Shown here piece after piece: positions 53,201 through 62,487 of a stretch of DNA of 64,000 nucleotides. Where the stretch lies: contig NZ_CDME01000011.1 of the NCBI RefSeq assembly GCF_000826545.1, forward strand, positions 708,001-772,000, written 5' to 3'. Position 1 is the first letter of the stretch. Every line of letters begins with the position of its first letter. The translations under genes were made by a program, and so were the position numbers. Below the pieces are notes generated by a model, which did no database searches, was not told where the DNA came from, and saw nothing but the letters and a program-made list of their open reading frames with translations. The stretch comes from Kibdelosporangium sp. MJ126-NF4 (GTDB lineage Bacteria > Actinomycetota > Actinomycetes > Mycobacteriales > Pseudonocardiaceae).

Positions 53201-53280
53201 ACACCGCGATCCTGTTGAAACTCATGCTGAATCTCACGACACCGGCCCCCAGGTCGTGCATCGAAGCCCCCGTTCGATGA
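50257..53280 (+). CDS. SARP/AfsR-family regulator with NTPase and TPR domains (SARP 2)
   Basis: 1007 aa. OmpR-type HTH (MRFGVLGPLTVAGPDGEIRL ... RVLLAMLLFHANRPVTTDLL), BTAD (~95-250), NB-ARC core with GEPGAGKTS (~292-300) and VLVVLDDAAD, then a winged-helix and TPR region (LAELGEHEALAWVHTNLAACLI). GTG 50257. It is of a different subgroup from SARP 1 and lacks the A-ending codon shift. No biosynthetic cluster is near, so its targets are unknown. Confidence 0.92.
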   Translation: MRFGVLGPLTVAGPDGEIRLRGEHQRVLLAMLLFHANRPVTTDLLVSALWPEMPPKSYASNLHTYVSRLRARLPGVRIDLVGRGYRLQVAIDDVDLLVFREAAAAGRSAARAGHPEKASTFLRKALAQWRSHALTDVHVPALEAELGRLESERLAVFEDCADAELAAGWHAELAAELQAALAAHPLRERLAGQLMLALQHSGRQAEALEVYRATRTTLIDELGVEPGTALRRLHSSMLRGDGGGEPLPRPTWPICQLPAVAADFSGRERQLAEVTGLLNPGGHSVPVVVLNGEPGAGKTSLSIGASHQLRSVFPDGQLFVSLSGVDDPRDTGAVLADLLRGLGVNGPAIPDDLQARAAMYRGLLTDRKVLVVLDDAADPGQVRPLLPGTRGCAVLITSRKRLSGLAGASRIPVGPLTGKEALGLLERIIGRARVSAEYADAARIAEACGNLPLALRIAGTRLALRPNMRLGLLADRLEDEGRRLDELEVSDLQVRASLTLSYAALNTTARAALRRLGLVNTVDLPEWRISTLLDSSPSESVVEDLVESGLLEPTGTDETGEPRYRLHDLVRVFALERAVLEDSTRERHTAARMIIDAVIGIADVAARRLPWTLPMPRLRGPIPAQPLASDLVERLTANSEAWFAAERVNLLSGVPKMSSLGWHTDALLLMDRLSVYLWTQGYYADMRVAYQSIADAAEQQNPRVAARARSVLALLRHSRGQYDEAAQEYRASARELAELGEHEALAWVHTNLAACLIAVGRSEESAELMESARVELRDDLFAVGVVLRTQIAALNRLGRTEESARIETEALALAEEAGEPRQLAMALHDKAWGHVLGGESLERADELAEQAVTLLRSVGPRSSLLAKSLRTRGAILAGLGRRADSVLAFREARDIARELTERPREISCTRAIAASWIGEGRVGEAIPVLRDCLEQYREMGSTLATRITLGLLAAAYDCQHDSLAARAARAEAERLGDPRDTNTAILLKLMLNLTTPAPRSCIEAPVR

Positions 53281-53425
53281 ACGGCTCCCCCGCTCCGGCA
53301 GACGTGTTCGTGACGTTGTCGTGGACGTCCCGAACGCCTGTGCCAGTCCGGTGTTCCCCGGCCGCGAAACAACAGCCCCTCATCTGGTCCCGTCCGTTGT
53401 GGTCGAGGACTTCGATACACGACCC

Positions 53426-53458
53426 AAGGGTCGGACGTACCCCGTGACCGTCCGACCC
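53426..53458. terminator. Hairpin between SARP 2 and membrane protein
   Basis: Stem AGGGTCGGACG (53426-53436) with CGTCCGACCCT (53448-53458), perfect 11 bp, loop 11 nt, between convergent genes. Confidence 0.75.
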
Positions 53459-53480
53459 TCCCCCGAGTGGCCAGGTTTCA

Positions 53481-54041
53481 TCAGGCGCGCTGCTTGAGGG
53501 CCTTGGCGTAGGAGCCGTTGGCGGGCAGCCACGTCAGCACGATGGCCGCGATCGCGAGGATGGCGGCTCCCCAGCCGGTGATGGCCATCATCGAGGGAGC
53601 GAGACTTCCGTAGTCCAGGGTGAAGAACCCGGCGACGGCGACCGTGATGACCGCGAAGATCGTCGTCACGATGCGGATCCCGGTGTTCGCCTTGACCATC
53701 AGCAGGCCGAACAGCAACAGCAGGACACCGGCGCCCAGAAACAGGTAGGCCCTGTTCTCCAGCAGGTCTCCCGCCACCGCCCCGGCGGCCGTGCTCGCCT
53801 GCGCGGCGACGGACTTCGCCAGCTCCGGATCGACGCCAGGGATCTCCTCGCTGGCCACGAGGGAGCCCACCATCTCGGCCGCCACCTTGGCACCACCGGT
53901 GGCGAGGACGTACACGCCGTTGATCACCGCGAGAAGGCCTGCCAGTGCCGCCGCGCCCAATGCTGCCACCAGGGTCCCCGGCCTGGACGGCGCCGTCATG
54001 GCCTGCCCGCCATGGGTCGGGTTGGTCGAGTATGTGCTCAC
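53481..54041 (-). CDS. Four-helix membrane protein, unknown function
   Basis: 186 aa with hydrophobic segments at ~22-46, 98-116, 122-140 and 150-175, and an Ala-rich, acidic extracytoplasmic loop between the first and second (AAEMVGSLVASEEIPGVDPELAKSVAAQ). It resembles small 4-TM actinobacterial proteins without a defined role. GTG 54041 with AAGGAG/GAGG upstream. Confidence 0.65.
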   Translation of the reverse strand: MSTYSTNPTHGGQAMTAPSRPGTLVAALGAAALAGLLAVINGVYVLATGGAKVAAEMVGSLVASEEIPGVDPELAKSVAAQASTAAGAVAGDLLENRAYLFLGAGVLLLLFGLLMVKANTGIRIVTTIFAVITVAVAGFFTLDYGSLAPSMMAITGWGAAILAIAAIVLTWLPANGSYAKALKQRA

Positions 54042-54196
54042 GTGCCTCAGTTCTCCTTGGTATGCGGGACTGGGTGATCAATGTCGGGTTTCACCCAGGC
54101 GCAGCACATTAGGAATGGGCACCACACGGAACGAACACACAATCGCACAGCCTGTGCCGGACAGTGTGTACACCGCTCAACGACTGTCCGGCGGGA

Positions 54197-55462
54197 TCAG
54201 TTCCCCGAGACCAGTTCGCAGGGCACGGACATCACGACCACGGTCGGGCCGCCGAGCGGGCTGCTCACCACCAGTGTGCCGTCGAAAGCGGACAGTCGAC
54301 GCTCAATGCCCCGCAGACCAGTCCCACCGCTCGCGTCGGCGCCGCCCTGGCCGTCGTCCCCGATGAGGATGACGAGTTTGCCTTCGTCGTAGGTCAGCCG
54401 GATCCACGCCTTGTTCGCGGACGCGTGCTTGACGACGTTGGTCAGTGTTTCCGCGACGGCGAAGTACGCGGCCGACTCCACCGGCGCGGACAGCCGTCCG
54501 GGGATGTCGATGTCCACATCGGTCCGCAACGGGTTGGCCAGCACCAGTGCCTGGATGGCGCCGTCGAGGCCGCGGTCGGCCAGTACCGGCGGGTGGATGC
54601 CGCGGACCAGGTCCCGCAGTTCGGACAGTGCCTGTGAACTGGCCGCACGGGCCTCGGCCAGCAGTTCCTGCGCGGCGGCTGGGTCGCGTGCCACCGTTTC
54701 CTCGGCCATGCCGAGGCTCATGCCCAACGCCACCAGCCGGGCCTGCGCGCCGTCGTGCAGGTCTCGCTCGATGCGCCTGAGTTCGGCGGCCTGCGTGTCC
54801 ACAGTGTCCGCGCGTGACACTGTCAGCTCCTGCACACGGTTGGCCAACCGCGCTGCTTCGGTCGGCGCCAGTATGGATGCCGTCAGCCGGGCGTGCGCCC
54901 GCATGAGGCGCGGTGAGACCGCGTACCAGACAGCCGCGTACACCAGGCCGAGCGGGATACCCACGATGAGCGCGGTCTCGGTCGAGCTCACCGTGAGGAA
55001 GCCGACGAAGTTGACCTCGGCGTCGTCCGGCAGCGCCCACCACCAGGTTGCCAGCGTGACGTAGCCGATCGCACCGAGCGGCAGGGCCACGTTGATGATC
55101 GCCAGCGCGGAGCCCGCCGAGCCCTGGACGAACAGCCATCCGACATCGCGCCAGGTCGCCGGGTCGGCCAGCGTGTCCAGCACGCGGCGGATCAGGCCGT
55201 GCTCAGGCACCCGGGCCCGGTAGGGCCGCTCGACCTCGGTACCGAGGACCCAGGCCGCCCGCCTGCGGTGCACGTCGGCGAACTTCCGCAGCAGGGCCAG
55301 CATCCCGAGGGTGAACGGGATGCCAACCCAGATCGTGATCAGCCCGATCGAGGTGAACAGGAACGACATCAGCACGTAGATCACGGGCATCATGCCGATC
55401 AGCGCCACGGACCAGCCGAACAGCTGGGCCCTGGTCGGCGGCGCCGGACGCGGTGAACTCAT
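54197..55462 (-). CDS. Sensor histidine kinase (HisKA_3)
   Basis: 421 aa. Four N-terminal helices in two pairs, then HisKA_3 with phospho-His in ERDLHDGAQARLVALGMSLG and an HATPase with LIGDDGQGGAD and GGTGLRGIERRL. This is the partner class of NarL-type regulators, but no response regulator is adjacent. Possible partner is the orphan regulator at 1141-1788, which is unproven. ATG 55462 with GGA. Confidence 0.9.
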   Translation of the reverse strand: MSSPRPAPPTRAQLFGWSVALIGMMPVIYVLMSFLFTSIGLITIWVGIPFTLGMLALLRKFADVHRRRAAWVLGTEVERPYRARVPEHGLIRRVLDTLADPATWRDVGWLFVQGSAGSALAIINVALPLGAIGYVTLATWWWALPDDAEVNFVGFLTVSSTETALIVGIPLGLVYAAVWYAVSPRLMRAHARLTASILAPTEAARLANRVQELTVSRADTVDTQAAELRRIERDLHDGAQARLVALGMSLGMAEETVARDPAAAQELLAEARAASSQALSELRDLVRGIHPPVLADRGLDGAIQALVLANPLRTDVDIDIPGRLSAPVESAAYFAVAETLTNVVKHASANKAWIRLTYDEGKLVILIGDDGQGGADASGGTGLRGIERRLSAFDGTLVVSSPLGGPTVVVMSVPCELVSGN

Positions 55463-55513
55463 GCGTCCATTCTGGTACGTGACCGGCCGTTGGCCAGTGG
55501 TGTTAGACCTACT

Positions 55514-57562
55514 TCATTCCGGAGGTGCCACCACCGCGAGGACGGCGCCGAGATCAACCTGCTGGCCTGCGGAGACAGGCAACGAGGTGAGCGTGCCCGA
55601 GGCGGGAGCGGTGATCTTGTGCTCCATCTTCATGGCCTCCAGCCACAGCAGCGGCTGGCCCTGTTCGACCTGGTCACCCTCGGAAACCGCGACCCGCACG
55701 ACGGTGCCGGGCATCGGCGCCAGCAGCGACCCCGGAGCGGCCTGCGCGGACGGGTCGGTGAACCTCGGCACAGGCGTGAGCGCGACCGGTCCCAGTGGTG
55801 AGTCCACGCACACCACATCCAGGTACACCGCGACACGGAACACACGCCGCACGCCGTCGGCCTCCACCACGACCTGGTCCGGCTCGGCACTGAGCAACCG
55901 CAGGCCGGGATGCCCGTCAGCGACCAGACCGGCCCGGGTGTGCCGATAGGTGACCTCCACCTCCCCGGACGCGGTGCCGTACACCTTCCGCTGCGGCTGC
56001 GACGGCACATTCCGCCACCCGCTCGGCACATCCGTGGCACGACGCCCCGCTGCATCAGCCAACGCGGCGGCCAACGCACTGAGCGCCTCGGCGTCCTTGT
56101 CGGCCAGCGGCTCAGCGAGAACCGACAACCCATGCCGGTCAAGGAACGCGGTGTCCGTGTCACCCGCGAGGAACTCCGGGTGCCGCAGCACACGGACAAG
56201 CAGATCCCGGTTCGTGGTCAGCCCATGGATCTCCGCACGTGCCAACGCCCCCGCCAACGCCAACGCGGCCTCATCCCGCGTCGGCGCGAACGAGATCACC
56301 TTGGCCAGCATCGGGTCGTAGAAGACGCTGACAACGGACCCGTCCCGCACACCGCTGTCCAGCCGCAGCCCAGGCCCAGCCGGGACAGCGAACTCCGTGC
56401 TCACTCCCGGGACAGCCAGCCGGTGAACGGTCCCGCTCTGTGGCCGCCAGTCCTGCGCGGGATCTTCCGCGTAGAGCCGCACCTCGATCGCGTGCCCCCG
56501 CGCCTCCGGCGGCCCAAAACTGTCGGACCCCTCCGGTAGCGTTGAAATCAGGGGTCCCCCTGCGGGAATTGCTGTTGCGGAAGAGGCTGGGCTTGTGGTG
56601 AGCACGGTGTGGGGTGAGACTGCCGGCAGGTGAGCGCCCTGTGCCACCAGGATCTGGAGCCTGACCAGGTCCAGGCCCGTTGTGCACTCGGTCACCGGGT
56701 GTTCGACCTGCAGGCGGGTGTTCATTTCCAGGAAGTAGAAGCGACCTTGGTTGTCGCCGAGGAACTCCACCGTGCCCGCGCCGGTGTAGTCGATCGCTTT
56801 GGCTGCCGCGCGAGCTGCTTCGAACAGTTTCTCGCGCATTCCCGGGGTTCGTTCGACCAGGGGTGAGGGGGCTTCTTCGATCACTTTCTGGTGCCTGCGC
56901 TGGATGGAGCACTCGCGCTCGCCCACTGCCCACACTGTCGCGTGGGTGTCCGCCATGATCTGGACTTCGATGTGGCGTCCGGTTTCCAGGTAGGGCTCGC
57001 AGAACACCGTCGGGTCGCCGAAGGCCGACTGGGCTTCCGAGCGGGCCGCTTCCAGTTCCGCTTCCAGGTCCGCCAGCGCGCGGACTATCCGCATTCCCCG
57101 TCCGCCGCCGCCTGCCGATGCCTTGATCAGCACCGGCAGGTCCGCCTCGGTTACTTTGTCTACTTCGGACAGCGTTGGCACGCCTGCCGCCGCCATCAGC
57201 TTCTTCGCCGCTATCTTCGAGCCCATCTGGTCGATCGCTTCCGGCGACGGGCCGATCCAGGTCAGTCCCGCTTCGATCACCGCTCGGGCGAAGTCCGCGT
57301 TCTCCGACAGGAAGCCGTAGCCAGGGTGGATCGCGTCCGCTCCCGCGCGGTGGGCCGCGTCGATGATCAACGCGGCTCGCAGGTACGTCTCCGTCGGCGA
57401 GTTGCCCGGCAGACGGACCGCCGCGTCCGCCTCGGCCACGTGCGGGGAGTCGGCGTCCGCGTCCGAGTAGACCGCCACGCAGCCGATGCCGAGCGCCCGG
57501 CAGGAACGGAACACCCGCCGGGCGATCTCGCCCCGGTTGGCCACCAGCACACTTGTGATCAT
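55514..57562 (-). CDS. Acyl-CoA carboxylase alpha chain (biotin carboxylase + BCCP)
   Basis: 682 aa. Biotin carboxylase (SVLVANRGEIARRVFRSCRALG; HPGYGFLSENADFA; ATP-grasp loop KASAGGGGRGMR; EMNTRLQVEHPVTE), then a BCCP domain with the biotinyl Lys in LEAMKMEH near the end. Works with the beta chain just upstream. ATG 57562, after the beta stop, with GAGGG. The last gene of the catabolic operon. Confidence 0.95.
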   Translation of the reverse strand: MITSVLVANRGEIARRVFRSCRALGIGCVAVYSDADADSPHVAEADAAVRLPGNSPTETYLRAALIIDAAHRAGADAIHPGYGFLSENADFARAVIEAGLTWIGPSPEAIDQMGSKIAAKKLMAAAGVPTLSEVDKVTEADLPVLIKASAGGGGRGMRIVRALADLEAELEAARSEAQSAFGDPTVFCEPYLETGRHIEVQIMADTHATVWAVGERECSIQRRHQKVIEEAPSPLVERTPGMREKLFEAARAAAKAIDYTGAGTVEFLGDNQGRFYFLEMNTRLQVEHPVTECTTGLDLVRLQILVAQGAHLPAVSPHTVLTTSPASSATAIPAGGPLISTLPEGSDSFGPPEARGHAIEVRLYAEDPAQDWRPQSGTVHRLAVPGVSTEFAVPAGPGLRLDSGVRDGSVVSVFYDPMLAKVISFAPTRDEAALALAGALARAEIHGLTTNRDLLVRVLRHPEFLAGDTDTAFLDRHGLSVLAEPLADKDAEALSALAAALADAAGRRATDVPSGWRNVPSQPQRKVYGTASGEVEVTYRHTRAGLVADGHPGLRLLSAEPDQVVVEADGVRRVFRVAVYLDVVCVDSPLGPVALTPVPRFTDPSAQAAPGSLLAPMPGTVVRVAVSEGDQVEQGQPLLWLEAMKMEHKITAPASGTLTSLPVSAGQQVDLGAVLAVVAPPE

Positions 57563-57567
57563 CGCCC

Positions 57568-59163
57568 TCACATCCGGAAGACGCCGAAGCCGTCGGTGCC
57601 GGCCACTGGCGTTGTGTGGATCACCGACAGGCAGAGCCCGAGGATCGTGCGGGTGTCACGCGGATCGATCACGCCGTCGTCGTACAGCATGCCGGACAGG
57701 AACATCGGCAGCGACTCGGCTTCGATCTGCGCCTCGACCATCGCGCGCATCGCCGCGTCGTTCTCCTCGCTGTACTCCTGGCCGCGGGACTGCGCCGCAG
57801 CTCTGGCCACAATGGACAGAACACCGGCCAGCTGCTGTGGCCCCATCACCGCCGACTTCGCGCTCGGCCAGGAGAAGAGGAACCGGGGGTCGTAGGCACG
57901 CCCGCACATCCCGTAGTGCCCGGCTCCGTAGGACGCGCCCATCAGGACCGAGAGGTGCGGCACCTTCGAGTTCGACACCGCGTTGATCATCATCGAGCCG
58001 TGCTTGATGATCCCGCCCTGCTCGAAGTCCTTGCCGACCATGTAGCCGGTGGTGTTGTGCAGGAAGATCAACGGCGTGTCCGACTGGTTGGCCAGCTGGA
58101 TGAACTGCGCCGCCTTCTGCGACTCCTCGCTGAACAGCACGCCACGCGCGTTGGCGAGGATCCCGACCGGGTACCCGTGCAGCGAGGCCCAGCCGGTGGC
58201 GAGACTGCCGCCGTACAACGGTTTGAACTCGTCGAAGTCCGAGCCGTCGACCACGCGGGCGATCACTTCGCGCGGGTCGAACGGGATCTTCAGGTCGCCG
58301 GGCACGATGCCGAGCAGTTCTTCCTCGTCGTAGCGCGGCGCGGTGAACGCGGCCGGGCGCGAACCGGTTTTCCGCCAGTTCAGCCTGGCCACGATTCGGC
58401 GCCCGATGCGGATCGCGTCCTGCTCGTCCACCGCGAAGTAGTCGGCGAGGCCGGACGTGCGGGCGTGCATCTCCGCCCCGCCCAGCGACTCGTCGTCCGA
58501 CTCCTCACCGGTGGCCATCTTGACCAGCGGCGGCCCGCCGAGGAACACCTTGGACTGGCCCTTGACCATCACCACGTGGTCGGACATGCCCGGCACGTAC
58601 GCACCACCGGCCGTCGCGTTGCCGAACACGAGCGCGATCGTCGGAATCCCGGCGGCGGACATCCTGGTCAGGTCGCGGAACATCCGGCCGCCGGGGATGA
58701 AGATCTCCTTCTGTGACGGCAGGTCCGCGCCGCCGGACTCACCGAGGTTGATCATCGGCAGCCGGTTCTCCACCGCGATGTCCATCGCGCGGCCGACTTT
58801 CCTGGCTGTCCACGGGTTGCTCGACCCGCCTCGGATGGTCGGGTCGTTCGCCATGATCATGCATTCGACGCCCTCGACGAAGCCGATCCCGGTCACCACG
58901 CTGCCGCCGACGGCGAAGTTGCTGCCGTACGCGGCCAGTGTGGACAGTTCGAGGAAGGCCGAGTCCGGGTCGATCAGCAGCTCGATCCGCTCCCTGGCCA
59001 GCAGCTTGCCGCGCTTGCGGTGGCGTTCGACGTACTTCGGGCCGCCGCCCGCGATCGCCTTGGCGTGCTCGACGTCCAGGTCGGCGAGTTTGCCGAGCAT
59101 CGAGTCGCGGTTGGCGGCGTACTCGTCCGACGCCGTGTCCAGTGTGGACTTCAACGTCGTCAC
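57568..59163 (-). CDS. Acyl-CoA carboxylase beta chain (carboxyltransferase)
   Basis: 531 aa. Carboxyltransferase N and C halves (GGSVVTGIGFVEGVECMIMANDPTIRGGS; LGESGGADL; GYMVGKDFEQGGIIKHGSMM). The family carboxylates propionyl-, methylcrotonyl- or geranyl-CoA. With AtuA next door, a branched or terpenoid acyl-CoA such as geranyl-CoA is possible but unproven. GTG 59163 overlaps the AtuA stop (GTGA) and has GGAGG. Confidence 0.95.
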   Translation of the reverse strand: MTTLKSTLDTASDEYAANRDSMLGKLADLDVEHAKAIAGGGPKYVERHRKRGKLLARERIELLIDPDSAFLELSTLAAYGSNFAVGGSVVTGIGFVEGVECMIMANDPTIRGGSSNPWTARKVGRAMDIAVENRLPMINLGESGGADLPSQKEIFIPGGRMFRDLTRMSAAGIPTIALVFGNATAGGAYVPGMSDHVVMVKGQSKVFLGGPPLVKMATGEESDDESLGGAEMHARTSGLADYFAVDEQDAIRIGRRIVARLNWRKTGSRPAAFTAPRYDEEELLGIVPGDLKIPFDPREVIARVVDGSDFDEFKPLYGGSLATGWASLHGYPVGILANARGVLFSEESQKAAQFIQLANQSDTPLIFLHNTTGYMVGKDFEQGGIIKHGSMMINAVSNSKVPHLSVLMGASYGAGHYGMCGRAYDPRFLFSWPSAKSAVMGPQQLAGVLSIVARAAAQSRGQEYSEENDAAMRAMVEAQIEAESLPMFLSGMLYDDGVIDPRDTRTILGLCLSVIHTTPVAGTDGFGVFRM

Positions 59164-60836
59164 AGCAGTACCTCCGGGATGTCGATGTGCCGCGACCGCA
59201 GCCATTCGCCGAGCGCCTTGGCCTGGGGATCGAACCGGGCCTGCGACGCGACGCCGTCGCCGAGGATGCCTGAGACCACGAAGTTCACCGCCTTCAGATT
59301 CCCGAACACGTGCCTGGTCACCGGCAACGACGCCGTCTCCGGCAGCAGCCTGCGGAACTCGTCGACGGTCAGCGCGTGCACCAGCCAACGCCACGCGTCG
59401 TCGGTACGCACCCAGACACCGACGTTCGCGTCACCGCCCTTGTCCCCACTGCGGGCACCGGCCACCAGGCCGAGCGGCGCGCGCCTGGTCGGGCCGGTGA
59501 GCGGCTCGGGCAGCGCGGGCTCCGGGGCCGCTGCCAGTTCCAGCGTCTGCGCCGATGGCGGGATGGGGATCCGCTGTCCGTCCACCACGGCAACGTGCTC
59601 GACCTGTTTCGCGTCAACGAAAGCCGGTGTGAACAGGCCGAACGGCGAGGCGTCGCCGGGTGGCGCGGTGACGTGGAAGCCGGGGTAGCTGGCGAGCGCG
59701 ATCTCGATGGCGGCACTGGAGAACGCGCGGCCGACGACCTTCGGGTCGCTGTCCTTGACCACGCACCGCAGCAACGCACTCGCCTCTTCCTCGACGTCCG
59801 CGTCCTGACGGTCGGTACGGGCCAGCGTCCACTTGATCTCGGCGGGTGGCTTGGCGAACGTGAGCTGCTGCTTGACCAACTCGGCCTTGGCCTCGATGTC
59901 GAGGCCGGTCAGGACGAACACCGTCTCGTTGCGGAAGCCGCCGAGGGTGTTCGTCGAGACCTTCAACGAAGGGGGCGGCGGTTCGCCGCGGACGCCGCTG
60001 ATCCGGACGCGGTCGGTGTCCTCCTGGGACAGTTCGACGGTGTCGAAGCGGGCGGTCACGTCCGGCCCCGCGTAGCGCGCGCCGGAGATCTCGTAGAGCA
60101 GTTGGGCTGTCACGGTTCCGACGGTCACCGCGCCGCCTGTGCTGTCGTGCTTGGTGATCACGCTGCTGCCGTCGGCCTCGATCTCCGCGATCGGGAAGCC
60201 CGGGTAGCGGATGTCGTGCTCACGGAAGAACGAGTAGTTCCCGCCGGTCGCCTGCGCGCCGCACTCGATCACGTGCCCGGCCGCCACGGCACCGGCGAGC
60301 TGGTCGAAGTCTTCTCGCTGCCAGCCGAACCGGGCGATGGCCGGGCCGACGATCACCGACGCGTCGGTCACGCGGCCGGTCACCACGACGTCGGCACCGG
60401 CTTTCAGGCACTCCGCGATGCCGAACGCGCCGAGATAGGCGTTGGCTGTCAACGGTTGGCCGAGGCCGAGCTCGTCGGCGCGACTGACCAGGTCGTCGCC
60501 TTCGACGTGCGCGACCCGCACGTCGAGCCCGAGTTTTGCGGCCAGTTCCCTGATCGCGTCGGCGAGGCCGGACGGGTTGAGCCCGCCCGCGTTCGCGACG
60601 ATCTTGACGCCGTGGTCGACGGCGAGGCCGAGGCCGTCCTCCAGCTGGCGCAGGAACGTCTTGGCGTAGCCGAGTTTCGGGTCCTTCATCCGGTCGCGGC
60701 CGAGGATGAGCATGGTCAGCTCGGCCAGGTAGTCGCCGGTGAGCACGTCGAGCGGCCCACCGGTGAGCATCTCGCGCACCGCGCTGAACCGGTCACCGTA
60801 GAACCCGGACGCGTTGCCGATCCTGATCGCCGACAT
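59160..60836 (-). CDS. AtuA-family (DUF1446) protein
   Basis: 558 aa. N-terminal DUF1446 (IRIGNASGFYGDRFSAVREMLTGGPLDVLTGDYLAELTM) and a C-terminal AtuA-like ferredoxin-fold region (LVAGARSGDKGGDANVGVWV). Found in acyclic terpene and leucine-type catabolic clusters with acyl-CoA carboxylases; the exact reaction is not known. ATG 60836, 24 bp downstream of a palindromic operator. Confidence 0.92.
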   Translation of the reverse strand: MSAIRIGNASGFYGDRFSAVREMLTGGPLDVLTGDYLAELTMLILGRDRMKDPKLGYAKTFLRQLEDGLGLAVDHGVKIVANAGGLNPSGLADAIRELAAKLGLDVRVAHVEGDDLVSRADELGLGQPLTANAYLGAFGIAECLKAGADVVVTGRVTDASVIVGPAIARFGWQREDFDQLAGAVAAGHVIECGAQATGGNYSFFREHDIRYPGFPIAEIEADGSSVITKHDSTGGAVTVGTVTAQLLYEISGARYAGPDVTARFDTVELSQEDTDRVRISGVRGEPPPPSLKVSTNTLGGFRNETVFVLTGLDIEAKAELVKQQLTFAKPPAEIKWTLARTDRQDADVEEEASALLRCVVKDSDPKVVGRAFSSAAIEIALASYPGFHVTAPPGDASPFGLFTPAFVDAKQVEHVAVVDGQRIPIPPSAQTLELAAAPEPALPEPLTGPTRRAPLGLVAGARSGDKGGDANVGVWVRTDDAWRWLVHALTVDEFRRLLPETASLPVTRHVFGNLKAVNFVVSGILGDGVASQARFDPQAKALGEWLRSRHIDIPEVLL

Positions 60837-60860
60837 GCCGCCAGCATGCCAGCCGGACGC

Positions 60861-60884
60861 AAAACAAGCAAGCGTGCTTGTTTT
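60861..60884. promoter_or_regulatory. TetR-type operator AAAACAAGCA-N4-TGCTTGTTTT
   Basis: Perfect 10-bp arms (60861-60870, 60875-60884) just before the AtuA start. Size and symmetry fit a TetR-family site; no TetR gene is close. Confidence 0.8.
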
Positions 60885-60893
60885 AGCCCGCGC

Positions 60894-61006
60894 GTGTCCA
60901 CCGGCTCCGGCATGGTGAGTTGAACCGGCGAGCGGCGCGAAGCGAAAGCCCACCAGGCTGAAAGCGAGTCGAGCAGTTTGACTCACCGTGCCGGAATGGT
61001 GGACAC
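60894..61006. repeat. Long imperfect inverted repeat, ~31-bp arms
   Basis: GTGTCCACCGGCTCCGGCAT... (60894-60925) is mirrored by a close inverted copy at 60976-61006, around a ~50-bp centre. It lies between the TIGR03084 stop and the AtuA operator, so it may end the first transcript. Confidence 0.65.
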
Positions 61007-61014
61007 GACGGGTG

Positions 61015-61800
61015 TCAGGAGGATGGCTGGCGGCCGTTGCCGGGCAGGCCAGCGAAGGCTTGGGCGATGTCGAGCCACTTGTCCGCGTCGGGGCCGGTCG
61101 CGACCAGTGCCGTGTCCGCGCGGTGCCGCCGTTGGGTCGCGATGAGGCACAGGTCCAGGGCAGGTCCGGTGACGGTCTGGGCCGCGTCCTGCGGGCCCCA
61201 TGTCCACGTCGAGCCGTCCGGCGCTGTCAAGGCCACGTAGAACGGCTCGGCCGGGGGCGTCAGGCTGTGCACGTTGTACGCGAAGTCCCTGGTACGCACC
61301 GAGATGTGCGCCACATGCCGCAGCCGCATGGTCGGTTCACGCGAGACGCCGAGCGCGTCGGCGACGTCCAGGCCGTGTGCCCAGGTCTCCATGATGCGGG
61401 CGGTGGCCATCGACATCGGGCTCATCGGCGGCCCGAACCACGGCAGTTTCGTGCCCGCCGGTACCGCTGCCAACGCGTCGGCCAGCGCTGTCCGTCCGGT
61501 GCGCCAGCGTTCCAGCAGTTGCGCCGGAGGGGTGCGCGACAGCTGCTCGGCGCCGTCGTCCACGAAACCGGTCGGGTTCTTCCAGGCCTCGGTCACCACT
61601 TCCTGGAAGGCCGCCGCGTCGGTCGCGGCCAGGATGCTGCCGTCATCGGTCCACGCAAGGTGGGCGATCTGGTGGGCGACGGTCCAGCCTTCCGCCGGGG
61701 TCATCGTCGCCCATGCCTCGCTGGGCAAACCGGCTACCAGGTCATCGAGGGACTGGCCCTCGGCGAGCAGGTCGTCAAGCACCGCACGAAGTTCGGACAT
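61015..61800 (-). CDS. TIGR03084-family metal-binding protein
   Basis: 261 aa. DinB/maleylpyruvate-isomerase-like four-helix fold: [36 protein letters not shown] and a C-terminal beta domain ([13 protein letters not shown]). The His pair could bind metal and mycothiol. Usually found with AtuA and acyl-CoA carboxylase genes in actinobacteria; its reaction is unknown. ATG 61800. Confidence 0.9.
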   Translation of the reverse strand: MSELRAVLDDLLAEGQSLDDLVAGLPSEAWATMTPAEGWTVAHQIAHLAWTDDGSILAATDAAAFQEVVTEAWKNPTGFVDDGAEQLSRTPPAQLLERWRTGRTALADALAAVPAGTKLPWFGPPMSPMSMATARIMETWAHGLDVADALGVSREPTMRLRHVAHISVRTRDFAYNVHSLTPPAEPFYVALTAPDGSTWTWGPQDAAQTVTGPALDLCLIATQRRHRADTALVATGPDADKWLDIAQAFAGLPGNGRQPSS

Positions 61801-61809
61801 GGGGGCACT

Positions 61810-62487
61810 CTAACCATGTCCTGGTTGGACCAACCCGGACTCGTAGGCAAGCACGATCGCTTGTGCGCGATCACGCAGACCGAGTTTTCCCAGGATACGG
61901 CCCACATGCGTCTTGACCGTCTGCTCGGAGAGCACGAATTCTCCCGCGATCTCGGCGTTGGACAGGCCACGGGCGATCAGGGTGAGCACCTCGGCCTCGC
62001 GGTCGGTCAGCCGCGACAGCCCCGCCGGCCGGATCCGCTTGCGCGGCGCGCCCTTCACCAGGTCCGCGATCAGGCGCCGGGTCACAGCGGGCGCGAGCAG
62101 TGCGTCACCGGCCGCGACCACGCGCACGGCGTTGATCAGGTCCGCCGATGGCGCGTCCTTCAACAGGAAGCCGCTGGCACCGGCACGCAGCGCGTCGTAG
62201 ACGTACTCGTCGAGGTGGAACGTGGTCAGCACGACCACCCGGTACGGCACCGGGTCCGCGAGCAGCCGCCGTGTCGCCTCCAGACCGTCCATTGTGGGCA
62301 TTCGGATGTCCATCAGCACGACGTCCGGCTCGGCCGCCGGGATCGCGGCGACCGCTTCGGCGCCGTCGCCCGCCGTGCCGACGACGGTGATGTCCGGCTG
62401 CGCGCCGAGCACGGCCGCGAAGCTCTCCCGCACCATCGCCTGGTCGTCGACCACGAACACCCTGATCAACCGGGCAGTCTCGCCCAT
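61810..62487 (-). CDS. NarL-family response regulator, partner of downstream-listed kinase
   Basis: 225 aa. Receiver (VFVVDDQAMVRESF, phospho-Asp in VVLMDIRMPTMDG, VLTTFHLDEYV, FLLKDAP) plus LuxR HTH (LTDREAEVLTLIARGLSNAEI). The start at ATG 62487 overlaps the kinase by 22 bp, so they are co-translated. Upstream frame to 62655 is the kinase shadow. Confidence 0.93.
   Translation of the reverse strand: MGETARLIRVFVVDDQAMVRESFAAVLGAQPDITVVGTAGDGAEAVAAIPAAEPDVVLMDIRMPTMDGLEATRRLLADPVPYRVVVLTTFHLDEYVYDALRAGASGFLLKDAPSADLINAVRVVAAGDALLAPAVTRRLIADLVKGAPRKRIRPAGLSRLTDREAEVLTLIARGLSNAEIAGEFVLSEQTVKTHVGRILGKLGLRDRAQAIVLAYESGLVQPGHG

Noticed and set aside
54197..55462. Pairing this kinase with the regulator at 1141-1788
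   Set aside because: They are 53 kb apart; no sequence evidence links them.
60894..61006. Long inverted repeat as an insertion sequence
   Set aside because: No transposase, no target duplication seen, and the centre is ~50 bp.
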